From: an uncultured Caryophanales bacterium | GTDB taxonomy: Bacteria > Bacillota_I > Bacilli_A > RFN20 > CAG-288 | DNA length: 64,000 nt | Direction: 5' to 3' | Assembly (NCBI GenBank): GCA_905211645.1 | Contig: CAJMBK010000006.1 | Span: forward strand, 35,131 to 99,130 | Shown here: positions 16,664 through 26,500 of the stretch, in pieces | How positions within the stretch are numbered: position 1 is the first letter of the stretch | Layout: each line of letters starts with the position of its first letter | The notes under the pieces: model-generated | Databases searched by the model: none | What the model was told of the DNA's origin: nothing | Seen by the model: the letters and a program-made list of their open reading frames with translations, nothing else | Made by a program: the position numbers and the translations under genes

Positions 16664-19120
16664 TTATTCAACAGATTTTAATGAAGTCGACATATCAATC
16701 TTTTTAATCTTGATATTAAGGACAAATGAGACAAACGCCGCAAAGACTGCTGATATCAAGAAACATATTATGTAGGTGTAGAAATTGATGTGATAGATAA
16801 ATGTTAATAGTTCCGTTATATTAACAACCATGACAAGGATTGTTAATGGATAACCTAAGAAAAGTCCGATAAAGATACCTAGTAAGGTATCAATCATAAT
16901 TTCATAAGTTAAGGTTCTACTGATTTCGTTAAATCTGAATCCAATAACTTTCATCGTGGCAATATCTCTAGTTCTTTCAAAGATATTGAGTGAAGTTAAG
17001 TTGTAGATAACAACAAAGCAAAGAAGAATAGCAAAGATTTTAATAACGTTAGTCATATTAGCAATAGAACCTAGTAATGAGTTTGCATATTCATATAGAT
17101 CATCCATAGTTTGTACTAATAAAAAGTCATCAGTATCTTCCAATTTATTCTTGAACGCCTCTGCGTTTTCAGGGTTATTCAAATAGATGTAGTAACCTGT
17201 TGTTTGGAAGGAAACATCAGGATAATATCTTGCATAATCATAGATACCATGTTGAACCGAAGTATCAAAGATGTAACCGATATTTCTTTCGTAAGGCTTG
17301 TTGTTGATGTATAGAGTTAATGTATCACCAACTTTTGCATTCAACTTATCAGCAGTTGTTTGATCGATTGTTAAACCATCGTTAACTGCAAGAGGTACGT
17401 TGAAAGATAGTGTATCAACTTCTCTGATATAAAGTGAAGTATCGATGGAGTTTGTTGAACTCACTGTGACATCTAATGATGAATACTTTTCAATCTTTTT
17501 AACTTCTCCATCGTTTTTTATTGAATCAAAGAGTAAGTCATCATCAGCATTTTTAGGTAAAGCGGAAATTTCGATGTATTGGTTAACTTTAAAATCTAAG
17601 TCTACGGAGTAATTTAAGGTGTCCATGACACCGAAACCACAGACAAGAAGTGCAGAGCAACCTAAGGCACCAACAACGACCATCAAGGATTTACCTTTGT
17701 TTCTTGTGATATTTCTAAATGCCATCTTTAGATAGAGGAATTTAGAAGACATCTTCTTAGTTTCAGTTTTGTTGAAGCTTCCTGTTTCTTTTCTACTTAG
17801 TGTATCAACGGGTTTCTCTTTGATAATCTTGTAGGAAACTAGGAAGGAACAAAGTCCTGAAAAGAGAATCATCAGTAGTGGAATTACAATAGAAAGTGGG
17901 TAGAAGAATGAAATTGATACTTTAGGTAAATCCCAAAGTAAATCGTATTTAATTCCCATGACGGATGGAATAATTAATGGTCCAGCAATAAAACCTAGAA
18001 CGCCACCAATCGCTGTTAAAACTATTCCGTATAAAACGTAGTGGAGATATAAATCTTTCTTTTTAACACCAAGGGCTTTGAAAGTGCCAATGTTCTGCTT
18101 CTCTTTCAAAATAAGCTGAGAAAGTGTCGTTAAAATAATCAAAACACTAACTAAGAAGAAAATGATTGGGAAGACGTAAGTTAATGAATTTGCTTGAGAA
18201 GAATCTTGATGTAAGGCTTGATAGAAAGCCATATTTTCAAGTTTAGAACATGAAATCATGTTCTTTTCTTCTTTATCGTTGAAATAAGTTCTTATTGAAT
18301 TAACAGTTTCATCAATATTACTTGAATGGATGATAACTTGGTTATTCATCGCATCAATAATTGTTGGAACTTGTTCTTTAACTTGAGTGGTGATTGTTTC
18401 TTCAAGTAGTGGTAAATTAACAGTAAAACTATTTAAGACATAGTTAGTTACTACTTCTTTTAAATAATCTCTTTCTGCGTAGAAAACTGTTGGTGAGAAT
18501 TGTGAGGATTGAACACCTTCAGGTAAATACATAGTTCCTGAGATTTTAACTTCAAAGTTTAAATAGTCTTTATTTAAGAAATCATCATTTAAGGTGATTA
18601 AACCTAAATTAACACCAGTTTGAATTAAATCTTTATATTCACTATTTTTAACAAAATTTGTTAAAGATACTTCGATATTATCACCGATAAGATATTCACC
18701 TTTTTCAAGGAATTCCGACATTACTAAAAAACCTTTTTCACCATCTATGATACTAGGAACTGACATGGTAGCATCAGCTTCTGGTGAAATTAAGTAAGCA
18801 GAAGAATTGTCAACAGTGATATTAGTGTAAATTCTTTCTTCTTTAGTGATACCTGATAAGGTATTTAAGAAATTATTATCTTCCTCAGATAGGCCTGTTG
18901 TTGTTAAATAGATATCTGGAACATTGGTAATTTGATAGAGGTAGTTTTCTCTTTCTCTAATATTATTTGCGTTTGAATTCAATCCGCAGAACAAGCAGAT
19001 AGAAAGAAAAGAAATTGCGATGATAGAAATTAACTGTTTCCAGGATTTAAGGATATTTCTAATTAACTCTTTGAAAAGAAGAAAAGAAAGACTATTCACT
19101 TTTTTAGTAGATGACTTCAT
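16664..19120 (-). CDS. ABC transporter permease with two FtsX domains (MacB/YtrF-like)
   Basis: An 818-residue permease. TM1 is at residues about 30-50, a large extracytoplasmic region covers about 55-320, three TM helices lie at about 325-435, and a second unit follows with a TM at about 480, another external loop, and three TM helices at about 695-810. The FtsX core is seen in IILTTLSQLILKEKQNIGTFKALG and IFERTRDIATMKVIGFRFNEI. This two-FtsX layout is typical of lipoprotein-, peptide- or antibiotic-handling systems of the MacB superfamily in Firmicutes. Its start overlaps the end of the ATPase gene by 17 nt, so the two make one transporter. Substrate unknown. Confidence 0.85.
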   Translation of the reverse strand: MKSSTKKVNSLSFLLFKELIRNILKSWKQLISIIAISFLSICLFCGLNSNANNIRERENYLYQITNVPDIYLTTTGLSEEDNNFLNTLSGITKEERIYTNITVDNSSAYLISPEADATMSVPSIIDGEKGFLVMSEFLEKGEYLIGDNIEVSLTNFVKNSEYKDLIQTGVNLGLITLNDDFLNKDYLNFEVKISGTMYLPEGVQSSQFSPTVFYAERDYLKEVVTNYVLNSFTVNLPLLEETITTQVKEQVPTIIDAMNNQVIIHSSNIDETVNSIRTYFNDKEEKNMISCSKLENMAFYQALHQDSSQANSLTYVFPIIFFLVSVLIILTTLSQLILKEKQNIGTFKALGVKKKDLYLHYVLYGIVLTAIGGVLGFIAGPLIIPSVMGIKYDLLWDLPKVSISFFYPLSIVIPLLMILFSGLCSFLVSYKIIKEKPVDTLSRKETGSFNKTETKKMSSKFLYLKMAFRNITRNKGKSLMVVVGALGCSALLVCGFGVMDTLNYSVDLDFKVNQYIEISALPKNADDDLLFDSIKNDGEVKKIEKYSSLDVTVSSTNSIDTSLYIREVDTLSFNVPLAVNDGLTIDQTTADKLNAKVGDTLTLYINNKPYERNIGYIFDTSVQHGIYDYARYYPDVSFQTTGYYIYLNNPENAEAFKNKLEDTDDFLLVQTMDDLYEYANSLLGSIANMTNVIKIFAILLCFVVIYNLTSLNIFERTRDIATMKVIGFRFNEISRTLTYEIMIDTLLGIFIGLFLGYPLTILVMVVNITELLTFIYHINFYTYIICFLISAVFAAFVSFVLNIKIKKIDMSTSLKSVE

Positions 19121-19835
19121 CGATAGTATCTAACCTTTCTCTAACTTCGTCTTTTGTGATCTTTCCATCGCTAATTTCAATTAAGTGATCAGCAACTTTA
19201 GCAATCGAAGAATTATGAGTAACAATTAAAACAGTTGTTTGCATCTCTCGGGAAAGTTTATGTAAAAGATGGATGATGGTGTTACCTGTTTTTGAATCTA
19301 AAGCTCCGGTTGGTTCATCGCAAAGTAGTAACTTAGGATTTTTAACAATAGCTCTAGCGATAGAAACACGTTGTTGTTCACCACCAGAAAGTTGTCCTGG
19401 GAAATTATTCTTTCTTTCATCAAGACCAACATCTTTGATGATTTCATCAACTTTTAGTGGGTCTTTAACGATTAAAGAAGCTAAGGCAACATTTTCATAA
19501 GCAGTTAAATTGTTGAGTAGATTGTAAAATTGGAAGACAAATCCAACATCCTCTCTTCTAAAATCTTCCAAGAGTTTTTCACCTTTAGATTTTTTAATTA
19601 AGTTTGAATAAGAGTATGATGATATTGTTCTATTATCCAAGATGTATTCACCACTTGTTGGATAATCCATACCACCCAAAATATTCAATAATGTTGTTTT
19701 ACCAGCACCAGAAGCACCTAAAATAACTACAAATTCACCTTTTTCAACTGAGAAGTTGACATCTTTCAAAGCGTGAACTTGAGTTTGCTTACTTCCATAT
19801 ATTTTATTTAAATTTTTAACTTCTAAAAAGGCCAT
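19104..19835 (-). CDS. ABC transporter ATP-binding protein (MacB/LolD family)
   Basis: A 243-residue ATPase with Walker A GASGAGKTT, Q-loop VFQFYNLL, signature LSGGEQQR and Walker B LLLCDEPTGALD, the last being characteristic of the LolD/MacB/FtsE class. It powers the FtsX-type permease encoded just downstream. The ribosome site AGAAAGGAG is a long match to the 16S 3' end and lies about 6 nt before the ATG. An 11-bp inverted repeat upstream probably binds a regulator, a usual arrangement for inducible drug or peptide ABC systems. No regulator gene is adjacent. Confidence 0.9.
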   Translation of the reverse strand: MAFLEVKNLNKIYGSKQTQVHALKDVNFSVEKGEFVVILGASGAGKTTLLNILGGMDYPTSGEYILDNRTISSYSYSNLIKKSKGEKLLEDFRREDVGFVFQFYNLLNNLTAYENVALASLIVKDPLKVDEIIKDVGLDERKNNFPGQLSGGEQQRVSIARAIVKNPKLLLCDEPTGALDSKTGNTIIHLLHKLSREMQTTVLIVTHNSSIAKVADHLIEISDGKITKDEVRERLDTIDEVIY

Positions 19836-19907
19836 TGCTTACTCCTTTCTAAGTGAAAATTATAACACTATTAAAATTAAGATGTTAGACACATGTATAA
19901 AATAAAT

Positions 19908-19937
19908 AGTGTTGTTACAAATAAAAGTGACAACACT
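19908..19937. promoter_or_regulatory. inverted repeat, probable operator upstream of the MacB-type operon
   Basis: Arms AGTGTTGTTAC (19908-19918) and GTGACAACACT (19927-19937) are separated by 8 bp of AT. On the minus strand it overlaps a possible -35 TTGTAA located 17 bp from a TACAT-type -10. The size fits a TetR/MarR-like operator. Confidence 0.45.
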
Positions 19938-20280
19938 TATATTATTTCAAATTAGTATTGTCGCTGTGTGTTAAATCAATTGTAAAGTAGTGATAGTTAT
20001 AAATTAAGATTAAAATGATAGTAAAATTTTTTGTTGCAGGTATGAAATAATTGATTGCTGATTTGCTGAATGATGGTTGTAAGGATGATCCATTAGAGAT
20101 TGCAACTGTAATTGTCGGTATAAGAAACAACACAAAGTTTTGTTAACTAAACTGAATAATAATTTAATAAAATTGCGTTTGTAGGATAAAAAGAAAAGAT
20201 TATTAGATTTTTGCCATCCTTAAGAAAGTTCCTGTTTCATGCTATATACTTGAGGTTATTATTGAATTTTCACATTTATT
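19938..20280. other. intergenic DNA, no gene seen
   Basis: AT-rich DNA between the MacB-type operon and the tandem small RNAs. A 63-codon minus-strand frame exists at 19942-20133, but it lacks a ribosome site and a believable protein composition, so I do not annotate it. Confidence 0.4.
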
Positions 20281-20292
20281 AATTACATTTGA

Positions 20293-20398
20293 TAAAATAA
20301 TGGCATGTGTCTGGTCACAGACACCCTCCTTTCTGCGAATGCTAGATTTATCTAGCAATGCGCTTGATCTCCATGTTCCAGCATGGAGTTTTATTTTT
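20293..20398 (+). ncRNA. putative small RNA 1 with anti-SD-like single strand
   Basis: A -10 TAAAAT (20293-20298) precedes a transcript expected from about 20305. Elements in order are hairpin GTGTCTG / CAGACAC (20307-20324), the unpaired CCTCCTTTCT (20325-20334), hairpin GCTAGAT / ATCTAGC with outer GCG / CGC pairs (20335-20363), and terminator CTCCATG / CATGGAG followed by TTTTATTTTT (20369-20398). The 10-nt single strand equals the 3' end of 16S rRNA, so it could pair with Shine-Dalgarno sites. No ORF. A second RNA of the same layout follows. Strand is set by the terminator T-run and the promoter. Confidence 0.6.
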
Positions 20399-20450
20399 GC
20401 AAAATGATTAAATATTTATAAAGATTTCCCCATATTTTATTTTAATTTGG

Positions 20451-20548
20451 TAGAATTATAAAAGTACCGATTAGTAGGGTAAATAATCGGTCCTCCTTTC
20501 TACTTGTATTTAACAAGTCGCCTCATGTTTGCCGACATGAGGTTTTTT
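20451..20548 (+). ncRNA. putative small RNA 2 with anti-SD-like single strand
   Basis: An extended -10 TGGTAGAAT (TAGAAT at 20451-20456) precedes a transcript from about 20464. Elements: hairpin ACCGATTA / TAATCGGT (20466-20491), the same CCTCCTTTCT (20492-20501), hairpin ACTTGT / ACAAGT (20502-20518), terminator CCTCATG / CATGAGG plus T6 (20521-20548). The order of parts, the junction of the first hairpin with the 10-mer and the overall length copy RNA 1, while the stem sequences differ completely. Conservation of structure and of the 10-mer but not of the stems argues for a functional RNA family. Confidence 0.6.
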
Positions 20549-20748
20549 ACTGTTTAAAGAAAATTTAAATTTCATCAAATTAAATTCTTATTGAAATGGA
20601 TTTAAAAAATCAAATAATATTGATTAATGAAACACTATGTGAAATTTAACAGAAAATAACAAGAAAGAATAACTAATTAAAATAAGCAATTTCTATAGAA
20701 ATATATAAATTGTTTATTAAACCTAAGATTTATCATTAATGTTTCCAC
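20549..20748. other. intergenic DNA, no gene seen
   Basis: AT-rich sequence between small RNA 2 and the next terminator. No ORF or clear structured RNA was found, but the plus-strand terminator that follows implies some transcription from the left. Confidence 0.35.
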
Positions 20749-20779
20749 AATCCTCTTAGAAATTCTAAGAGGATTTTTT
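20749..20779 (+). terminator. intrinsic terminator of unknown plus-strand transcript
   Basis: A perfect 13-bp stem AATCCTCTTAGAA / TTCTAAGAGGATT with T6 on the plus strand. No plus-strand gene lies upstream, so it either backs up the small RNAs or ends an unseen RNA. Confidence 0.7.
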
Positions 20780-20783
20780 AATG

Positions 20784-20815
20784 AAAAAACCTCATGAATT
20801 GATTGATTCATGAGG
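20784..20815 (-). terminator. intrinsic terminator of the GH13 gene
   Basis: A CCTCATGAAT / ATTCATGAGG stem with T6 on the minus strand, 12 bp beyond the stop of the glucosidase gene. Confidence 0.9.
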
Positions 20816-20826
20816 AGTAGGAACAA

Positions 20827-22446
20827 TTACTTAATTTTTAAAATGACTGCTTGGAATGACTTTAATAAGCCGTTAACAAAGTCTTTATTTTCAAGGATAA
20901 CTTCGCAATCAGTAGCGATCTTTTTAATCTTAACATCTTCTTTGATGAAGGAAAGAAGGATTAACCATTTCTCTTCTTTAAGCTTTCTAGTGTAGATTAA
21001 TGTGCCATCAGGAGACTTTAAGAATTTTAAATTACCATCTTTTAAGATCTCATTCTCTTTTCTTAAAGCAATGAGTTTTCTGTAGTAATTAAAGACCGAT
21101 TCTGGGTCGTCAATCTCGTTTTTAACGTTGATTTTTTTGTAGTTAGAATTTACATCAATCCAAGGAGTAACATCTGAGAAACCAGAGTTATCACTATCAT
21201 CCCATTGGAATGGGCTTCTGGCGTTATCTCTGGAGATTCTTTGAGTTTCTTTTAAAGCATCTTCTTCAGAGTAATTTGAAGAAATTAAGTACTTGTAGTG
21301 ATTAATTGAATCTATATCTCTATATTTTTTAATTGAATCGTAGTAGACATTAGTCATACCGATTTCTTCACCTTGGTAGATAAATGGAGTACCAGGTAAA
21401 GTTTGAATTAGGGTAGCTAACATCTTTGCTGAATCTTTTGAACCATCTCCGTAGAGATCAATCTGTCTTGGTTTATCGTGATTGGATAGGAAGTTAGCCC
21501 ACCAGCCGCCGTTTTTAAGCAATTCATAACGATGTTTAAATGTTTCTTTCAAGTAATTACTAGAGATATTTTTCATCTCAACAATTGGTGGAATAAATGG
21601 GATTGCCATGTCAAATTCTCTATTTTTAGTTAAGACATATCTTTGGTAATCCTCATCGTTTCTGATATTTACTTCGCCAACTGATAAGCAGTTATACTTA
21701 TTGAATACTTTGCAGAAACCTTGAATGTATTTATGGGTTAAATCGCTACCAGCGATTGTTCTTTTAATTGGAGCGTAGCCATCTTTATTCAAATTTTCAG
21801 TAAGATTTAAATTTAAATTGCCTTTATCTAAGTAGCAAATTGCATCTACTCTAAATCCTGAGACACCTTTATCAACCCAGAATTTAATGATGTTATTAAC
21901 TTCTTCTCTAACTTCTTTATTCTTGAAGTTTAAATCTGGTTGTTCCTTCGCAAAAAGGTGTAAGTAGTACTCATCTCTTTGTGGGACGTAAGTCCAAGCA
22001 GAACCTTTAAATGAAGCTTCCCAGTTATTAGGTTCTTTGCCATTAACACCTTTTTTGAAGATGTAGTAATTGGAGTATTTACTATTTTTATCTTTAATTG
22101 CTTCTTGGAACCAAAAATGTTTATCGGAAGTGTGGTTAACAACTAAATCCATGATGATTTTGATATCTCTTTTCTTTGCTTCTGCAGCAAGGAGATCAAA
22201 ATCTTCCATAGTTCCAAATATCGGATCGATTTGGTAATAATCTTGAACGTCGTATCCGTTATCAACCATTGGCGAAAGATAAATTGGTGATAACCAGATG
22301 GCGTTGATACCAAGGAGTTTCAAGTAGTCCAATTTTTCAATAATTCCTTTTAAATCGCCGATACCATCGTTGTTGGAATCTTTGAAACTTCTAGGGTAAA
22401 TTTGGTATATAACTAAGTCTTTGATCCAGTCTTTTTTCTTTAACAT
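20827..22446 (-). CDS. GH13 alpha-glucosidase (oligo-1,6-glucosidase / trehalose-6-phosphate hydrolase type)
   Basis: A 539-residue cytoplasmic enzyme of GH13 subfamily 31/29 type, the full usual length. Conserved regions: DLVVNHTS, GFRVDAICYL (nucleophile Asp), SVGEVNI (acid/base Glu) and FLSNHDKPRQ (transition-state Asp). The N-terminal IYQIYPRSFKDSNNDGIGDL is typical. It hydrolyses alpha-1,6 or alpha-1,4 glucosidic bonds in small oligosaccharides such as isomaltose; trehalose-6-phosphate hydrolase cannot be excluded. GGAAAGGTG lies just before the ATG. It stands alone, with no sugar transporter beside it in the window, and has its own terminator. Confidence 0.88.
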   Translation of the reverse strand: MLKKKDWIKDLVIYQIYPRSFKDSNNDGIGDLKGIIEKLDYLKLLGINAIWLSPIYLSPMVDNGYDVQDYYQIDPIFGTMEDFDLLAAEAKKRDIKIIMDLVVNHTSDKHFWFQEAIKDKNSKYSNYYIFKKGVNGKEPNNWEASFKGSAWTYVPQRDEYYLHLFAKEQPDLNFKNKEVREEVNNIIKFWVDKGVSGFRVDAICYLDKGNLNLNLTENLNKDGYAPIKRTIAGSDLTHKYIQGFCKVFNKYNCLSVGEVNIRNDEDYQRYVLTKNREFDMAIPFIPPIVEMKNISSNYLKETFKHRYELLKNGGWWANFLSNHDKPRQIDLYGDGSKDSAKMLATLIQTLPGTPFIYQGEEIGMTNVYYDSIKKYRDIDSINHYKYLISSNYSEEDALKETQRISRDNARSPFQWDDSDNSGFSDVTPWIDVNSNYKKINVKNEIDDPESVFNYYRKLIALRKENEILKDGNLKFLKSPDGTLIYTRKLKEEKWLILLSFIKEDVKIKKIATDCEVILENKDFVNGLLKSFQAVILKIK

Positions 22447-22729
22447 ATAATCACCTTTCCAGACATGATTTTATAAAAATACACAACAAAAGAGAATATT
22501 TTAGTGAAGGGAAAATGAGATTGCAAATGATGATGTAAATTAGTGAGTTTCAACAGGTTTTTCAAAAATTTAATCATAACGAATGTGTATTTGTATTTCA
22601 TTGTGAATCTGGTTTTAAAGTCATTAATAATAAGTTACTTATTTAATAAAACAATTCATTCAATATATTGTAAATTGGTTTATTAAACTATCTTGATGTT
22701 TTAACCATTTCATCAATAGCCTCAAGTAT
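22447..22729. other. intergenic DNA between restriction-type operon and GH13 gene
   Basis: This 283-bp AT-rich spacer must hold the promoter of the minus-strand glucosidase gene. I see no convincing terminator for the restriction-type operon and no further ORF. Confidence 0.35.
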
Positions 22730-23587
22730 TTAATTGTAATTGTAATAATTTACCATCTTAGATTGAAGTAAGTACAACTGAGTGTTTATCTTTTCAATTT
22801 TAACTTTGCGTTCTTCACCATATCTTGTTGAATAGATAACATTGAAAAAGTAATCCTTGTTAAGCTTTTTGGTAAGCCTTGCTAAACCATAGTACTTTTT
22901 TCTATCTTTAAATAAATATTTTCTAAATGATTGGTCTTCAATGATTCCATAGCCGTATTCAGTATGTTTTTTGAATTCAAAAATATTAATTGTTTGGTAG
23001 TTCTTATCAAAAGTAATTAGGTATACGTCACCAGGAAAAAGAGTAATATCGGTACGCTTTGTTCCAACTACTGAAACATCTGATAAGTATCCTTCAAAAT
23101 TTGAGGTTGAGTAAATTAAAGGTTTTAATGTTCTATTAATGCCAAACTTTTCGACAAGTTCTAATTGATATGCTTTTTGAGATAATACTTTGATAGATTT
23201 GATGAATGCAGTTTTACGATCTTTTAGTAGTTCAAATTTGATTGATAAAACGTTGTTTTTCTCAGTTTTCCAATCTACATTATCATTGATAATTAAGATC
23301 TCAAAATTCATATCATGAAGTGAATAATAGATGAATTCATCTAAATATTCTTTATATGGATAAACATTAGTTAGAGAATCGACAACTTCTTCATAATCGA
23401 CTGCATCTTTAATGGGCACATTGCATAATAAAAGTTTGATTACAGTATATTTTCCATTCTTTTCACCATAATGAATGCAGGAATTACCATAATCTTTGAA
23501 AACATCAATTGGATTTTTTAATAGATTATTTTGAAATGGACGACTTCCGTCAGACCTTTTTCTAAGATATGGCTCAGTTAAATTCAT
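22730..23587 (-). CDS. putative PD-(D/E)XK-type nuclease subunit of a restriction-like operon
   Basis: A 285-residue protein without a family I can name. The C-terminal half contains GDVYLITFDK followed by NIFEFKKHTEYG, that is Asp187, Glu204 and Lys206. This D-(X)n-E-X-K layout on adjacent beta strands is the usual active site of PD-(D/E)XK restriction endonucleases, and a Lys/Tyr-rich helix follows. The N-terminal half may be for DNA recognition. Its ATG lies 14 nt inside the end of the helicase/methyltransferase gene, so the two are translationally coupled. Third and last gene of the operon. The nuclease role is an inference from the motif and context. Confidence 0.45.
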   Translation of the reverse strand: MNLTEPYLRKRSDGSRPFQNNLLKNPIDVFKDYGNSCIHYGEKNGKYTVIKLLLCNVPIKDAVDYEEVVDSLTNVYPYKEYLDEFIYYSLHDMNFEILIINDNVDWKTEKNNVLSIKFELLKDRKTAFIKSIKVLSQKAYQLELVEKFGINRTLKPLIYSTSNFEGYLSDVSVVGTKRTDITLFPGDVYLITFDKNYQTINIFEFKKHTEYGYGIIEDQSFRKYLFKDRKKYYGLARLTKKLNKDYFFNVIYSTRYGEERKVKIEKINTQLYLLQSKMVNYYNYN

Positions 23588-26500
23588 ATCTATTACCTAC
23601 TTTTTCATTAGTTGAAGTTTCGATTGTCTTTATTTCATCATCAGTTAATCCGTATTTTTCATATAGGTCTTTATCTTTCCAAGGTCGTTTAAAATCTTGG
23701 AGTGGCACTAAAATAAAAGCACCGGCAAGACAATCTTGAGTATTTTTCTTTAATGTTAATAAGAAATGAAAGAATTTTGTGTCAATATATGTAACTAAAT
23801 TCTGTGCTTCATTGAGATTGTCAAAAGAGCCAATTGCAACATAAGTTTCAGTACAAATGGAATTAGGCTCTCCGATAATTGGATTCAAGATGTCATCTGA
23901 CCTACCAGAGCCAACAGCTTTAGGTGTAAATACTTTGTATTTATTTAAAAGTTCTCTTCCTTTTGTTAATTTGAAATCAGAATCAACATAACCAATGAAT
24001 TTATTGCCATAAACTTTAATGTCAGAGTCAGAATTCTTAGTATGATAGTCTTTGAAGTTTGTAGGTAAACCAAATGGACGTTGAGAAGAAATAATTGTAT
24101 TGAATGATTTTTCATGTAATTTTCTAACTTTTCTTAAAATTGAAATAGCAAATTCGTTTCTAATGACAAAGTCAAGACCTTCTTCAGATAAAGGACGACG
24201 ATTATCACTAATTATTTGTCCATTTCTATGAGTGATAATTCTACAATTAGTATCTTTGGCTTCACTATTCCATAAGAAATAACAAACGCCACCCTTAATT
24301 TCAACATTTGAGAAACATTCGGTTGCGTTCAAATAGTCGTGAAGAATTTCAAATCTTGTATCATGCAACATTTGCTTTCTAAAATCATCCAAACCCATAC
24401 CACCTGTCATCCATCTAGATGGCATAATTAATGAAATGTAATTTGGTGCTAAACCAATTGCTGCATTAACAAAGTAATTGTAAAGAGGAGTTGCTTGCGC
24501 TTGTGCTCCACCAGTTAATTGTTGATATGGTGGGTTACCTACAATAGCATTAAATTTCATATTCTTTCCCTCCTTGTTCCAGAATTTACAAGAACAGACT
24601 TTTTGAACGAATTGTTGCTGTTTTTCTTTTATTTGGTTTATTAAATCATCAAATGCATGAGCATTCATTTTAGAATATCTATATCCTAACAAAGTACGCT
24701 TAGTAATCTGTTTTGCCATAGGTGTTTTACAAATAACAAATAAGTTGTTAAGTATAACTTCATCCCATATCCTCAATCTTTCTTCAAGAGTTAAATTTCG
24801 ATTAGCCAGTCTAAACATGTAAAAAGTATACGCTACGTATAATGGGTAGAGACCAGTTTTGGAATTAATTTCCAAAACTTTGCCATCGTTAGTAAATATT
24901 TTATCTGTAACACCATGATGTAAAATTAATCTTGGTGTTTCAATTTCGACTTTATGATCTTTATCATAAAAATCATATCCACCAATTGTGTCAGACAAAT
25001 GCATGTTGACAGTCCTCCATGGGGTAAGCACAGTCTCTTTATCTGGATTTCTAAAAGTTGAGAAAATCATTGCGATTTTCTTAATTCTTTCTGTAGGTTC
25101 ATAACTATCTGCTGATTTAGTTAAAGCCCTAATTCTATATGTTGAAGCAACAAAAATATCTTTATCATAATATTTAGTAAATTTTTTGAAGATTTCTTTG
25201 GTAATACCTTTAGGCATGAATTCTTCCCAAGATAAATCATCAACAAGATCAGGAAACTCTTCTATTGTAATATCTTTTGTTAAAGGTACATCAGCACCAT
25301 AGACCAATAATGGGATTCTAATAGAGATTCCTCTAAGAATAGAAATTGCATTATATTTTTGTTTTCTTTGTTCTTTTAGTTCATCGAGTCTTTTCTTCTC
25401 TTCTTCAGTTAGTGTTTTCTTAGGTTTTGTTAAAAGTTTTTCGACTTCATCATAAATTTCATCAGTAAAACCTTGTTTGTTTATATCGATCGACTTGGTT
25501 TTATCTAATGCTCGAGTTTGACCAATAATACCTTTTAACTTGTCGAATTCTTTAAGTTCTAGTTCATCAAGTTTAAGCAATTCATCATTGTACAATCTAG
25601 TGTCATCAAAACCACTATCAACAACTTTTTCAACATATGCTTTTTTAAGTTGTTGTAATAGATCATTAACTTTGTAAACAGTCATTTGACTTGAAGAAAT
25701 TGATATAACTGGGCAAAAATTTAAGAAAGTTGATAATCTCTCTTGTGAGCTTTTATTTCCACTAGCTTTTAATGAAAGTTGAACTGCTTGAGCAACCATG
25801 TTTAAAGTTCTGTCTGGAGCAAAGTCAAATACATAACAGTTTTCTTTAATTTTGCCGTTTATATTTGCTGGTGATTGCACTCTGAAAATTGTTTGCAAGT
25901 ATTGTGTCGCTGCTGTTGAGAAGGAACCAGCCAACATTAAAACTGCAGTCCACTCGGGGACAGTTACACCAGTAGTTAAACGACCACATGAAATTGTAAT
26001 TGTTCTTGTTTTTTCTGGATGATTGGTCATAGCCTTTCTGACAGCTTGCAAAGCATCACTAGTATCAATTTCTTCATCACCAATTCCAGCTACATTTACA
26101 ATTTCAAATTGTGAAAATATTGGATGTGCTCTTAATAAATTTGATAATGCTTTTGCTTCTTTGACACCTGGAACAACCCATAATGTATGCCTGAAATAAT
26201 CTCTGTAGGTTTCATTTGAGAAAGGATAATTAGTTGATTGACTCTCTTTACAAATCAAATTTAAGAAGAATTTTATATCTTTTTCATGAACAAAATTACC
26301 ATTTTTTGCATCTTTAGGTTTATCTGCTCCATCTTTTAAAACATCACCAGTCCACACTCTAAAGAATTCTCTGAAGTTAAAAGCTTTATCTTCAATTTCT
26401 TGATATTCTTTAAACGTTTCTTCTAAATGATAAGTGAAAATATTTAATTTGGGTAACTCTTCATATGGGTTAGAATCACCAAAATGGCTAAGAGCCCAAT

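Noticed and set aside
19942..20133. 63-codon minus-strand ORF
   Set aside because: No ribosome site, low-complexity hydrophobic content, and it lies in an AT-rich spacer; likely chance.
20293..20334. AGAAAGGAGG on the minus strand as a ribosome site for a short gene
   Set aside because: Only an 11-codon frame follows at the first copy and none at the second, while promoters and T-run terminators agree with plus-strand RNAs.
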